DNA of 64,000 nucleotides from Marinomonas algarum (GCF_020532605.1 NZ_JAJATW010000002.1:205081-269080); one strand, 5' to 3'. Positions 47,577 through 56,879 are shown, counted from the first letter of the stretch. The notes: generated by a model not told the origin, from the letters alone. Translations and numbers: made by a program.

Positions 47577-47629
47577 ATTACGCCTCCTAATCGACGACAA
47601 TACATAATAGGTAAGGTCAGAAAAAAAGG

Positions 47630-47857
47630 CTAATCGCCACCCTCTGAAGAGTCATAGCCGCCAAATGTGTAATCATCCGAACGACGTTTATATTTGCCAT
47701 TTTTAGTCTTAACCTTACGTTTACCCAGTGTACTCATTTTTTTTACTAACCAAAGTATGCCCATGATTAACATGGCCCAAGAGTGAATTTGAGTCGTGTC
47801 TGATTGCAAAGTAGCGACGCCAAAAATGATTAAAACCCAACTGAAAAAATAGCCCAT
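47630..47857 (-). CDS. Small membrane protein, unknown function
   Basis: The 75-residue protein has two hydrophobic helices (MGYFFSWVLIIFGVATL at 1-17 and WAMLIMGILWLVKKM at 27-41) and a basic, then Asp/Gly-rich tail. I do not recognise it. It lies 53 bp upstream of the FUSC gene on the same strand and may be co-transcribed. A CTAACG/CGTTAG imperfect hairpin lies just upstream, at about 47882-47915. Confidence 0.6.
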   Translation of the reverse strand: MGYFFSWVLIIFGVATLQSDTTQIHSWAMLIMGILWLVKKMSTLGKRKVKTKNGKYKRRSDDYTFGGYDSSEGGD

Positions 47858-47958
47858 ATAAGTGACCGCCTTTTTTAATACCTAACGCTCTGTTAAAAGG
47901 AGCATTGTCGTTAGCTAAAATGTGAGCGGAGCAAAACAGCCCACGGTTATTTATCTGT

Positions 47959-48843
47959 TTAAGCAACCCGCTTACGTGTTATCGCTATCCCTAAAATAAT
48001 CAATAACATCGCCCCTAGGCTTTGCCATTCAAAAGCTTCGCCCAAAAGAAGCACGCCAGTAAAGTACGCCACAATAGGAATCATATAATTAATGTACGAA
48101 AGAAACGTAGGGCCTGCTGAGCCGATCACGGCAAATAAGAGAAGGGTGCCAAACGCCGTTGGGCCAACACCTAACCACAGCATCGATAAGGTCGCATTTA
48201 ATGAATAGCTTTGTTGCCACGGTAAATCGTGCCACAGCCACAATGGCACGATAACAAGACTGGCAATAATCATCACACCAGCCGCGGTGACAACAGGGTT
48301 ATAAGACGGTAACCGCCTCACTAAAATGGCATTGATCGCATAACTAAACGTAGCAAATAAAATAAATAGACTGCCCAGTAAGTTGCCGTGAGCACTGACT
48401 AATGACGGCCAAAGCACCACCGCGACGCCAGTAATCCCCATTACAAAGCCGAAAACCTTAAAGCGGTTAAGGCTTTCCCCTGACACAAAGTAATGGGCCA
48501 AAATCATGGTTACCAGTGGCATAAACGCCATCAACAACCCAGTAATGCCTGAACTAACATCCTTCTGACCTGTCGAGATCAGGAAAAATGGCAACAAGTT
48601 CCCCATGATACCGAGCAACAAAAACACCGCCCAAGCCAACGGCTCCCTTGGTAAACGCCAACCTTTGACATACATAAAAACCGTGAGAATAATCGCGGCA
48701 ATCAAGACTCTAAGGGAAACGATAGCGACAGGGCTAAAGCTTTCCAGTGAGACCGCCGTGAACATAAACGACGTCCCCCACAGCAAAATAAGCAATAGCA
48801 GGAAAAGCCAATTTTTTAGCGTTGGTGTAGTGTTGTGAGACAT
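47959..48843 (-). CDS. EamA/DMT-family transporter
   Basis: The 294-residue protein has ten hydrophobic helices in two EamA repeats, starting LLLILLWGTSFMFTAVSLE and with the second repeat near LLGSLFILFATFSYAINAIL. Members export amino acids or other metabolites; the substrate cannot be read from sequence. The ATG at 48843 is used because the extra 17 codons of the open frame are polar and not family-like. It sits between the IS element and the FUSC gene. Confidence 0.85.
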   Translation of the reverse strand: MSHNTTPTLKNWLFLLLLILLWGTSFMFTAVSLESFSPVAIVSLRVLIAAIILTVFMYVKGWRLPREPLAWAVFLLLGIMGNLLPFFLISTGQKDVSSGITGLLMAFMPLVTMILAHYFVSGESLNRFKVFGFVMGITGVAVVLWPSLVSAHGNLLGSLFILFATFSYAINAILVRRLPSYNPVVTAAGVMIIASLVIVPLWLWHDLPWQQSYSLNATLSMLWLGVGPTAFGTLLLFAVIGSAGPTFLSYINYMIPIVAYFTGVLLLGEAFEWQSLGAMLLIILGIAITRKRVA

Positions 48844-48971
48844 GTCTTTGACCCAATGAGTATTATTACTGCAAAGTGTAACCGACAAGCTCACAGTATT
48901 TGTGATTTTTTTGAGTGCTGAGGCGACCTATCAGTAAGAATGAGCTGACCCTTGTTAGTCGTCCCTGAATA

Positions 48972-49006
48972 ATGGCGTTTCAGACAAGAAACGCCATGGT
49001 ATTTTT
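48972..49006 (+). terminator. Terminator-like hairpin beside the IS element
   Basis: ATGGCGTTTC and GAAACGCCAT form a perfect 10-bp stem around AGACAA, and GGTATTTTTA follows on the plus strand. No plus-strand gene ends here, so it may be the leftover of a unit broken by the IS insertion next to it. Confidence 0.5.
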
Positions 49007-49008
49007 AG

Positions 49009-50176
49009 GGAAACTACGATTAAGAAGTTGCAAAACACTCAACTTCTCTTCTCCAAATAAAAAAGTACAGGGTTCCACCTGTTTTGATGCTTTTCACCGC
49101 TAAACAAGCTTGTTTAGCCTTGTTTAGTGGATTTTGAACGGATTAACCCCTCGCCGCCCGTATCATCTGGTCAACTCTAAATACATTAGATAAGGCAAAC
49201 AGCATTGCCAGTTTGTTGTCGTTTTTCGCCAGCCCTCGATAGATCACTTTCCTAAAGCCAAACTGTCGCTTTATGATCCGAAACGGGTGCTCTATTTTTG
49301 CTCGGATACTGGCTTTGAGGTACTCTGTTCGAATTGGTTGCTTGTTGATTCTCGGGTGTTTCTTGAGAAGACGCACCTTGCTTGGCATCTCAGCAATCAG
49401 CCAATCGGCTTTGATGTCTTTTAGCTCTTCTCGTTTTTGAGCGCCTCGATAACCTGAATCCGCCGAGATAAAGCGTTCCTCACCATGAAGCAGGTTTTCT
49501 GTCTCTGTGATGTCATGTATGTTGGCGGCTGTTGTACTTAAACTGTGCGTCAGACCTGTTCTCGCGTCTACACCAATATGAGCTTTTAAACCGAAAAACC
49601 ACTGCTTACCTTTTTGAGTCTGGTGCATTTCGGGATCGCGTGCTTTCGCTTTATTCTTGGTTGAACTGGCCGCTTCAATAATGGTGGCGTCGACAATGGT
49701 GCCTTCTTTTAGATAAATCCCAGCGCTAGACAACCACTTATTAACCTCTTTGAACAGCTGACGGGAGGGCTTATGCTTTTCCAGTAAGTGCCTAAAATTC
49801 ATGATGGTTGTGTGATCCGGGATTGCACTGTCCAACGACAATCCAGCGAACAAACGCATGGACGTGATTTCATAAAGCGCGTCTTCCATAGCAGGATCGC
49901 TCATGTTGTACCAATGCTGCATACAGTGAATGCGAAACATCGTAGACAGCGGGTACGGTCTTCTTCCTTTTCCAGCTTTAGGGTAAAAAGGCTCAATCAC
50001 GGCTTCAAGCAGGTCCCAAGGCATCAATTCATCCATCCGAGAAAGGAAAATTTCTTTACGTGTTTTACGACGTTTGTTGTTGAATTCGCTGTCGGAAAAA
50101 GTGAGTTGATGTGACATGGTCAGGCTCGAAGGTTAAAAATGAATTGTCTCATGCACGGGACTTATTCGCATGTTCC
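49009..50176 (-). mobile_element. IS5-family insertion sequence, copy 1 (complete)
   Basis: The element of 1168 bp is bounded by imperfect 16-bp terminal inverted repeats, GGAAACTACGATTAAG on the left and GGAACATGCGAATAAG read inward from the right (12 of 16 identical). It holds one transposase gene on the minus strand. The flanking four bases are TTAG on the left and CTAA on the right, both fitting the IS5 target YTAR but not equal to each other. Within the left end lies an AGAAGTTG/CAACTTCT hairpin and the palindrome CTAAACAAGCTTGTTTAG. Confidence 0.88.
49143..50117 (-). CDS. IS5-family transposase
   Basis: The 324-residue DDE transposase aligns along its whole length with the classical IS5 enzyme: [20 protein letters not shown] at the start, first catalytic Asp in IVDATIIEA, second in [10 protein letters not shown], and Glu in [16 protein letters not shown]. 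The frame is intact, so the copy may be active. A second copy, degraded and interrupted, lies at 62439-63018 in the same orientation. Confidence 0.95.
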   Translation of the reverse strand: MSHQLTFSDSEFNNKRRKTRKEIFLSRMDELMPWDLLEAVIEPFYPKAGKGRRPYPLSTMFRIHCMQHWYNMSDPAMEDALYEITSMRLFAGLSLDSAIPDHTTIMNFRHLLEKHKPSRQLFKEVNKWLSSAGIYLKEGTIVDATIIEAASSTKNKAKARDPEMHQTQKGKQWFFGLKAHIGVDARTGLTHSLSTTAANIHDITETENLLHGEERFISADSGYRGAQKREELKDIKADWLIAEMPSKVRLLKKHPRINKQPIRTEYLKASIRAKIEHPFRIIKRQFGFRKVIYRGLAKNDNKLAMLFALSNVFRVDQMIRAARG

Positions 50177-50200
50177 CTAAGGTGACGATTGTGTCTATTC

Positions 50201-53200
50201 CTACTCTTGCGCTTGTTCTTGTTGCTGATCAAGGTCTAGCAACAAGGACTGTATTTGTTGACTATGTTGCTCGGCATTTTGCCACATGCCCCGTTGAATC
50301 GCTTCTAATAGGCGTTCGCCCATTTCTTCCAATGCGTGAGGGTTATTATCACGCATAAACGCCTGGTTCTCTGGGTCGAGTAACAAACGATCGGTGACCA
50401 TTTCGTATTGGTAATCGGACACTAAATCTGTGGTCGCATCATAGGCAAATAAATAGTCTACAGTGGCGGTCATTTCAAACGCGCCCTTGTAGCCATGGCT
50501 TTGCATGGCGTCTATCCATTTTGGGTTCAAGACGCGCGAGCGCACCACTCGATTCAACTCTTCTTGCAGCGTTCGTATTTTTGGCACACTCGGGTTCGAG
50601 TGGTCATTGTGATAGACGCTTGGCGCTTGACCTTTGAACTCTGTAACCGCGTTGGTCATGCCACCTTGGAACTGGTAATAATCGTCCGAATCTAAAATAT
50701 CGTGCTCGCGGTTGTCTTGGTTTTGCACGACAGCATCAAGTTGAGACAAGCGCTCAACAAAGGCGGATTTTGCTTCAACGCCGTCTTGCTCACTGCTGTA
50801 CGTATTTCCATTGTAAGCATATCCGCCCCAGTTTACGTAGGCTTCCGCTAAATCGGCTTTGGTATCCCAGCAACGCTCGTCGATTAAGCCTTGCAAACCT
50901 GCACCGTACGCACCGGGTTTGCTGCCAAATACACGGTAAGACGCTTGACGGTTGGCGAAAGCTTCGTCCATTCCTTGGTCTAATAACGCTTGTTTGCGCG
51001 CTTGAACATTAGCTCGAATCGTATTGCCTGTGCCCGGTTCTTCATAATCCGCGATGGCTTGCACTGCCGCATCGTAAAGTCGCATCACATTGGCGAAGGC
51101 ATCACGAAAAAAGCCCGATACGCGCAAAGTGACATCCACTCTTGGGCGACCAAGTTGCATGCAAGACAAGATTTCAAAGTCGGTGACGCGGTTTGAACCC
51201 GCCGCCCAAATAGGTCGAATGCCCATCAGCGCAAAGGCTTGGGCAATGTCATCACCACCGGTTCGCATGGTGGCCGTTCCCCAAACCGACAAACCTAAGT
51301 CTTTCGGGTAATCGCCGTGTTCTTGTAGATGGCGCTGCACTAAGGCTTCCGCCGATTGCTGACCAATCGCCCACGCCGCTGGCGATGGAATAGCGCGATT
51401 GTCTACCGAGAAAAAGTTACGCCCTGTTGGCAAGGTATCAAGACGTCCACGAGTGGGTGCACCGCTTGGCCCCGGTGGAATAAAGCCCCCTGACAAGCCC
51501 GTCAATAAGGCTTGTATTTCATCTTGTGCGCTTTGCTCTAAGGCTCGCATAAGTGTTTTTTTACTGTGTGATAACAGAGTCGCGGTTTGCGGATACACTT
51601 GCTTTAACTCCACAATAGAATCGTTGTGAATTAAATAGCGTAATACCAAGTGTTTGGCGAACAATTCCAGCCGTTCTTTGGTGTCAGCATGGGTTCGCCA
51701 TGTTTGGTCGCTGACCGCGAGTAAGGCATTGGGCTTATTACCCAGCCAAGGCCTAGCAAGGCTTTGCATTGGGTCGAAGTCTTCGTTCTGCAAATCCAAG
51801 TCTTTCACTAATGCATGAAGAATCCCTTGGCTGGTTGTGTCGTTTCCCCGTGGTAATCGTAATAACGCCACCAGCGTGTCGGCAAGTTTATCGTCTTCTG
51901 GTAGCTCACCAAGGCGATGTAAACCGTGGCGAATTTGTGATTCCTTTATCTCACATAAATAGGTGTCTAATTCTTCCAATACTGAGTCGTCATCGCTATT
52001 TTTATCACCAGTGAGGTTAACGCCTGTCAGCTCTTCCAACAAATGCGTCTCTTGGACTTTTTTCAATATTTGCTCGCGCAGCCAGGTTTCTCGTCGAATG
52101 TCCATGCCCATAGCTTGATAATATTCGTCGACAAGGTTTTCCAATTCCGCCATGTCGCCATAGGTTTCGGCGCGTGTCATGGGCGGCATTAAATGATCGA
52201 TGATGGTGGCTTGGGTTCGGCGTTTGGCTTGCGCGCCCTCTCCCGGATCATTAACGATAAAAGGATAAAAATTCGGCATGGGGCCCAGTACGATGTCTGG
52301 CCAACATTGATCAGATAACGCCGTGCCTTTGCCCGGTAGCCACTCCAAGTTGCCATGTTTTCCCACATGAACAAAGGCATCCACCTTGTACACATGACGC
52401 AGCCAAAAGTAGAACGCCAAATAACTGTGTGGCGGGATCAAATCGGGGTCGTGATAATTGGCGGCTAAGTCTAAGTTAAACCCTCGTGCCGGCTGAATAC
52501 CAACAAAGGTTTCACCAAGGCGAATGCCAGCCAACATGATACGTCGTTCGCCGTTTTGTTCGCGACATTTATGGTCATCTTCTGGCGGCCCCCAACGATC
52601 CCAAACGGCGTGTTGGCTTTCTAATGGCAACTGATAAAAATAATGAAGGTAATCTTCCAGCGCCAAACTTTGCCAGCAACCCCGTTCATGCAGAGTATTC
52701 GGATTATTGGTCACCGCACCAAGCAATGCTTCGATTAAGGCGTTGCCATGTTCTGGCACATCGGTAATGGGATAGCCTGCGTCTTGCAAAGCGTTCAACA
52801 AATTGACCGCAGACGCTGGCGTGTCTAAACCGACGCCATTGCCAATGCGTCCGTCTTTGGTTGGGTAATTCGCCAAGACAAAGGCGATGCGTTTTTCGGC
52901 ATTCGATTTAATAGCAAGGTTCGCAAACCGTTTGGCCAGTTGGGCAACAAGCACAGCGCGCTCGGCGTGTAATTCATAACGCACCAAATCAACCTGCGCA
53001 CGCTCATCGTAATGACTGGATGCTTTAAAACTGATGGCGCGAGTAACAATACGCCCATCCATTTCAGGTAACACAATTTGCATGGCTACATCGCGACTGC
53101 GTAAACCTTGAGTTTGTGTCTGCCAGTCTTCTTCGGTGCTGCCAGATAAAATTAATTGCAAAACAGGAATAGGAGAAGAAAAGGCCGACTGAAAATCTGT

Positions 53201-54082
53201 TGGCTCAGAAGCCAAATCAGGGCTGCCGACTCGATTCGCCGCAAACCCTGTGGTATTCAGAATCACCTTGGCGTCCGTCCGCTCCACCAGCGATTCAATC
53301 AGCCCGACCGAGACATCATCCTTTAATGAACTAATCGCAACAGCAAGGGGAACGAGACCGGCCTGTTCCAGTATGTGCAGCAGACCATCAAACATGGCAG
53401 TATTGCCACTTTGCAAATGGGAGCGATAAAAGGTCACGACAACCACAGGCGTTTTTTGAGCCAGTGCTTTGTTGTAATGCGCTTGCCAAGCTGAAAAGCT
53501 TGAAGAATGGCCATCGTGGTAAATTAAAGCATTCGGAAGGGGTACGGGTTCTTGCCAATCCGTTGTCAGATCAAAATAACGATCGAAAAGGAAGTAAAAC
53601 AGGTGTGATGCATTAACTTGACCGCTTTCACGAAGATAGCGCCATACTCGGTGGCAATCTTCAGGCGGTGCTGTTGATGCCTGAGTTAAGGCAGGGTCTG
53701 GCGCGTCGTCTCCCGGCACAATAATCAAGGTACGGCCTGGCTTGGCTTTCACCCAATAGTGTAATTGTTGAAAGCCATACGCCCAGTAATGCTCTCCACC
53801 TAACAAGGACACCACGATCACCTTCGCGTGTTCCAGTACCTTATGTTCATAAAGGTCAAAGGCAGCGGGTTTTGCTAACTGCATCCAATTAGCAAGGCGC
53901 ACACGGGGCAATGCCCTATTGCTTTGCTTGATGTGCTCAGCACAGCCATCCAGACCTTGGCTAAGCGCCCCTAATACGGTATCAGCAGCGGCCAAAATAA
54001 CGAGTTCCGCGGGTGTTTGCCCAAGGTCAATAATGCCCTCATCGTCAACAAACCCACCAGGCTTGGCCGCTAGTAGATGCAC
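50201..54082 (-). CDS. cobN: Cobaltochelatase large subunit CobN
   Basis: CobN inserts cobalt into hydrogenobyrinic acid a,c-diamide in the aerobic B12 pathway. At 1293 residues it has normal length, with the family blocks GNGVGLDTPAS, VHVGKHGNLEWLPGKGTALS, and GRPRVDVTLRVSGFFRDAF. GGAG stands before the ATG. No adjacent cobS or cobT is present; the fused I/D protein at 43.6-45.3 kb is the likely ATPase partner. cobW lies 43 bp upstream. The IS element ends only 24 bp after the stop codon, so it may have cut off the original downstream genes. Confidence 0.95.
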   Translation of the reverse strand: MHLLAAKPGGFVDDEGIIDLGQTPAELVILAAADTVLGALSQGLDGCAEHIKQSNRALPRVRLANWMQLAKPAAFDLYEHKVLEHAKVIVVSLLGGEHYWAYGFQQLHYWVKAKPGRTLIIVPGDDAPDPALTQASTAPPEDCHRVWRYLRESGQVNASHLFYFLFDRYFDLTTDWQEPVPLPNALIYHDGHSSSFSAWQAHYNKALAQKTPVVVVTFYRSHLQSGNTAMFDGLLHILEQAGLVPLAVAISSLKDDVSVGLIESLVERTDAKVILNTTGFAANRVGSPDLASEPTDFQSAFSSPIPVLQLILSGSTEEDWQTQTQGLRSRDVAMQIVLPEMDGRIVTRAISFKASSHYDERAQVDLVRYELHAERAVLVAQLAKRFANLAIKSNAEKRIAFVLANYPTKDGRIGNGVGLDTPASAVNLLNALQDAGYPITDVPEHGNALIEALLGAVTNNPNTLHERGCWQSLALEDYLHYFYQLPLESQHAVWDRWGPPEDDHKCREQNGERRIMLAGIRLGETFVGIQPARGFNLDLAANYHDPDLIPPHSYLAFYFWLRHVYKVDAFVHVGKHGNLEWLPGKGTALSDQCWPDIVLGPMPNFYPFIVNDPGEGAQAKRRTQATIIDHLMPPMTRAETYGDMAELENLVDEYYQAMGMDIRRETWLREQILKKVQETHLLEELTGVNLTGDKNSDDDSVLEELDTYLCEIKESQIRHGLHRLGELPEDDKLADTLVALLRLPRGNDTTSQGILHALVKDLDLQNEDFDPMQSLARPWLGNKPNALLAVSDQTWRTHADTKERLELFAKHLVLRYLIHNDSIVELKQVYPQTATLLSHSKKTLMRALEQSAQDEIQALLTGLSGGFIPPGPSGAPTRGRLDTLPTGRNFFSVDNRAIPSPAAWAIGQQSAEALVQRHLQEHGDYPKDLGLSVWGTATMRTGGDDIAQAFALMGIRPIWAAGSNRVTDFEILSCMQLGRPRVDVTLRVSGFFRDAFANVMRLYDAAVQAIADYEEPGTGNTIRANVQARKQALLDQGMDEAFANRQASYRVFGSKPGAYGAGLQGLIDERCWDTKADLAEAYVNWGGYAYNGNTYSSEQDGVEAKSAFVERLSQLDAVVQNQDNREHDILDSDDYYQFQGGMTNAVTEFKGQAPSVYHNDHSNPSVPKIRTLQEELNRVVRSRVLNPKWIDAMQSHGYKGAFEMTATVDYLFAYDATTDLVSDYQYEMVTDRLLLDPENQAFMRDNNPHALEEMGERLLEAIQRGMWQNAEQHSQQIQSLLLDLDQQQEQAQE

Positions 54083-54125
54083 GTTTTCTCCGTTGTATTT
54101 TTTGTCTGTCTTATATCACGGTGAA

Positions 54126-55208
54126 TTAAGCGCTTAATGCATCGTGTAAAATATTCTCAATCTGCTCTTTTTCAATGCCTTTACCAATGAAAACCAACTG
54201 AGTTTTACGTACTTCATCGGGCTGCCACAGACGATCAAAGTAACGGTCTAAACGGGTTCCTACCACTTGAAACACCTGACGCATCGGTTTGCCATGAACC
54301 GCTGCGAACCCTTTGATACGGAAAATATTGTTCTTCTCAACCAACTCAGACAAGGTTTCTTGTAACAAATCGGATTGTACTTCCCCCAGATTTACCACAA
54401 AAGAATCAAAGTGATCATGGGCGTGATCATGATGCTCACCATGTGCGTGATGGTGGTCGTGATGGTTATGCACCTCGTCAATTCGACTTTCCGTCGCAGC
54501 ATCGATACCCAGCAATACATCTAGGGCTGTTTCACCGTTTTCGATGTACACCGTTTTTACCGTATCGGGCACTTCGTTAGTGATGATCTTCTGTACGCGA
54601 GCACGAGCGTCTTCATCGAGTAAATCATTTTTACTCACGACCACCAAATCGGCTGCGCTTAGCTGGTCATCCAGTAACTCTTGTAAACTCGGGTCATGGT
54701 CTAGGCTTTCATCCGCCTGACGCTGAGCTTGCACCTTATCCTCATCGTCGGCAAAACGTCCTGCAGCAACAGCAGCCCCATCTACCACAGTAATCACCGC
54801 GTCCACGGTACAATGCTCTTTGATGCCCGGCCAATTAAAGGCTTGCACTAAGGGTTTTGGCAACGCCAAGCCGCTGGTTTCAATTAAAATATGATCAATG
54901 TCGTCACGACGGGCAACCAGTTGCTCCATCACAGGCAGAAACTCTTCTTCGACCGTGCAACAAATACATCCGTTAGCTAATTCGTAAAAGCCATCATCGC
55001 TGCGTTTTCCGCCTTCTTGGCTGTCATCTTCACAGTCGATTGGGCAAGAACGCAACAAATCTGAGTCGATGTCTAACTCGCCAAATTCATTAACAATCAC
55101 GGCGATACGTTTGCCCGCCGCTTGCTTTAACACATTGGATAATAACGTGGTTTTTCCACTGCCTAAGAAACCTGTCACTATGGTTGTCGGTATTTTATTC
55201 AGCTGCAT
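54126..55208 (-). CDS. cobW: CobW GTPase, metallochaperone
   Basis: The 360-residue COG0523 GTPase has the P-loop TGFLGSGKTT at 12-21, the metal-binding CICC motif at 81-84 (GCICCTV), SKND at 192-195 and a His-rich loop at about 247-266 with over ten histidines. The C-terminal CobW_C domain ends LVFIGKGI. In B12-producing bacteria CobW is thought to deliver cobalt to CobN, which follows immediately. Zinc-linked COG0523 proteins are the alternative, but position favours cobalt. Confidence 0.93.
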   Translation of the reverse strand: MQLNKIPTTIVTGFLGSGKTTLLSNVLKQAAGKRIAVIVNEFGELDIDSDLLRSCPIDCEDDSQEGGKRSDDGFYELANGCICCTVEEEFLPVMEQLVARRDDIDHILIETSGLALPKPLVQAFNWPGIKEHCTVDAVITVVDGAAVAAGRFADDEDKVQAQRQADESLDHDPSLQELLDDQLSAADLVVVSKNDLLDEDARARVQKIITNEVPDTVKTVYIENGETALDVLLGIDAATESRIDEVHNHHDHHHAHGEHHDHAHDHFDSFVVNLGEVQSDLLQETLSELVEKNNIFRIKGFAAVHGKPMRQVFQVVGTRLDRYFDRLWQPDEVRKTQLVFIGKGIEKEQIENILHDALSA

Positions 55209-55271
55209 AATGAATCCTTGCTCTTATTTTTGTTCGTCACAATGACGATGAATTTTTTGAAAAATGTGTGC

Positions 55272-55388
55272 CTAACTTTTATCGTAAGGATAAGCGCTGG
55301 CAAAGTCATCAGTATCTAACACTCGACCCACGAAAATAAGACTGGTTCGTGTAAATTTCTTCTCTCGTACTTTGTCGGCCATGTACAT
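55272..55388 (-). pseudogene. Short ORF resembling a CobW C-terminal remnant
   Basis: A 38-codon frame upstream of cobW ends RTSLIFVGRVLDTDDF, which looks like the final strand of the CobW_C domain (compare LVFIGKGIEKEQIEN at the end of the neighbouring cobW). A stop codon lies shortly upstream, so only the tail remains. It may be the relic of a second COG0523 GTPase or a chance resemblance. The 250-bp gap holds nothing else convincing, and no cobalamin riboswitch was found. Confidence 0.35.
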
Positions 55389-55462
55389 GTCACTACTATA
55401 CACGGATTACCAATCAGGCGAGATGAAAACCCTAAGCAGAAAAATGAAGTCTATTCAGGGTG

Positions 55463-55861
55463 CTAGGGGTCAACAGCAAGCAGTTGGCAGGCTATTTTAC
55501 CCGTGTGATGAGTGTCTAACTGTGCCTCTTCTTGGTGAGCCCAAAACGATATTCCCTCACCAAGGTAAAAGGCACCCGACGCACTCACCGCTCGCGTCAA
55601 GTTATGTTCTTGATCTTGCCAAACAAGCTGAGCTTGATCAGCATGAAAATACAGGGTCAATAACGCGCCATCACAAGAGTATGTCACTAAGTCGGTTTGG
55701 TGAAATTGAACACCCTCAACATCAGCATTGGACAAGGCTGTTGCGTCCTGTCCACCCATCTGACTGCAGGCTGACAACAGTATGCCAAGCACGACCACAG
55801 ACAGAGTTTTTATTGTCACGTCTATCGCCGTTATTTTTGCTTTCATTGTATGAGGTTCCAT
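55463..55861 (-). CDS. MliC-like lipoprotein (C-type lysozyme inhibitor family)
   Basis: The 132-residue protein has a basic start, a hydrophobic stretch and the lipobox LLSAC (cysteine near residue 32). The mature part has a small beta-domain with YSCDGALLTLYF, AVSASGAFYLGEGISFW and a final KIACQLL, matching the MliC fold, including its paired cysteines. MliC inhibits C-type lysozyme at the cell surface. GGAG stands five bases before ATG 55861; another ATG follows five codons on. It is divergent from the FMN riboswitch. Confidence 0.78.
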   Translation of the reverse strand: MEPHTMKAKITAIDVTIKTLSVVVLGILLSACSQMGGQDATALSNADVEGVQFHQTDLVTYSCDGALLTLYFHADQAQLVWQDQEHNLTRAVSASGAFYLGEGISFWAHQEEAQLDTHHTGKIACQLLAVDP

Positions 55862-56045
55862 TCCCACTCCATCATTAAATTATCAGCGCTATCTGCTTGT
55901 TTTATCTTATCGCAAGCCTTGCCCTATTTCATTGCGTATTTTCGCCTATCCACATCAGGTAATCTTATTTAAATCAATCAAAAAGACGCTTTGACAGCCA
56001 CTGTAAAAAACGAGTATATTTATTTCGTCGGTTTAATCCGACTTC

Positions 56046-56209
56046 GTTCTCGGGGCGGGGTGAAACTCCCCACCGGCGGTAAAGATGATGGCCAATAGCC
56101 TCTCTAAGCCCGCGAGCGCCTTTAAGCATTTTTATATTAGCGTGCTTTTAGGGTCAGCAGATCTGGTGTGACTCCAGAGCCGACGGTTACAGTCCGGATG
56201 ATAGAGAGC
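56046..56209 (+). ncRNA. FMN riboswitch (RFN element)
   Basis: The conserved RFN blocks appear in order: GGGGCGGGGTGAAACTCCCC, ACCGGCGGTAAAGATGATGG, AGCCCGCGAGCG, a variable arm, GGTCAGCAGATCTGGTGTGA, CTCCAGAGCCGACGGTTACA and GTCCGGATGATAGAGAG, with P1 pairing GTTCTC against GAGAGC. It lies about 120 bp before the lumazine synthase gene. No clear intrinsic terminator follows, so translational control is more likely. Confidence 0.95.
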
Positions 56210-56331
56210 GCGTCAGACAATTCCTCTGCCACCCACTTTTTAGTGCGTGTCTAACAAGGTATCTCGTGTCACTGTGAGGTATTTGCCTGTCCGTTCGCCC
56301 TGATTCACCTTAGTTATTTTAGGATTACACA

Positions 56332-56820
56332 ATGAATCAGAGCTCAACGAATATTGAATTTACACCAGAAACCAAACGCATCGCCATTCTTCATGCCGCT
56401 TGGCACGAAGACATTGTTTTAAACTGTGTTGAAGGTTTTAAAGCCGAATTGGTCGAACGTGGCTACAGCCTTGACTTGATCGATGTCATTCCCGTTCCTG
56501 GCGGTTATGAAATCCCATTACAAGCCAAGCTACTAGCAAAAAGCGGTCTTTATTCTGCCATTGCCGGTACAGCGCTGGTCGTAGACGGTGGTATTTATCG
56601 TCATGATTTCGTCGCGCAAGCGGTTTGCAGTGGTCTAATGCAAGTGCAGCTTGAAACAGAGATCCCGGTGCTAACCGCGGTTTTAACGCCACATAACTTC
56701 CATGAACACGACGAACATAAAGAATATTTCAGCCGTCATTTTGTGAAAAAGGGTATTGAGTTAGCCAATGCGTGTGATCAAAGCATTCGCTTAACCGAAA
56801 AAGCCAAAGCCTTAGTCTAA
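56332..56820 (+). CDS. ribH: 6,7-dimethyl-8-ribityllumazine synthase, RibH2-like
   Basis: The 162-residue enzyme condenses an amino-ribitylaminouracil with dihydroxybutanone phosphate, the penultimate step of riboflavin synthesis. Recognition comes from IAILHAAWHEDIV, VPGGYEIPLQAKLL, GTALVVDGGIYRHDFVAQAV and the C-terminal helix. The sequence resembles the second type (RibH2, as in Brucella) more than E. coli RibE, and lacks the usual GxxxxG(T)xHF order. No other rib gene is next to it. It is controlled by the FMN riboswitch upstream and ends at a terminator. AGGA precedes the ATG. Confidence 0.9.
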   Translation: MNQSSTNIEFTPETKRIAILHAAWHEDIVLNCVEGFKAELVERGYSLDLIDVIPVPGGYEIPLQAKLLAKSGLYSAIAGTALVVDGGIYRHDFVAQAVCSGLMQVQLETEIPVLTAVLTPHNFHEHDEHKEYFSRHFVKKGIELANACDQSIRLTEKAKALV

Positions 56821-56842
56821 ACGGCACAGACATAAACAAAGT

Positions 56843-56879
56843 AAAAGGCCTCGCTGGACATGTCCAACGAGGCCTTTTT
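56843..56879 (+). terminator. Terminator after ribH
   Basis: AAAAGGCCTCG pairs with CGAGGCCTTTTT; the loop contains the self-complementary TGGACATGTCCA. Confidence 0.9.

Noticed and set aside
47577..47600. TTG start for the FUSC gene
   Set aside because: It would put the perfect AGGAGG inside the coding region; the GTG six bases after it is better.
55209..55462. Cobalamin riboswitch before cobW
   Set aside because: No B12-box-like conserved block could be found in the leader, so none is called.
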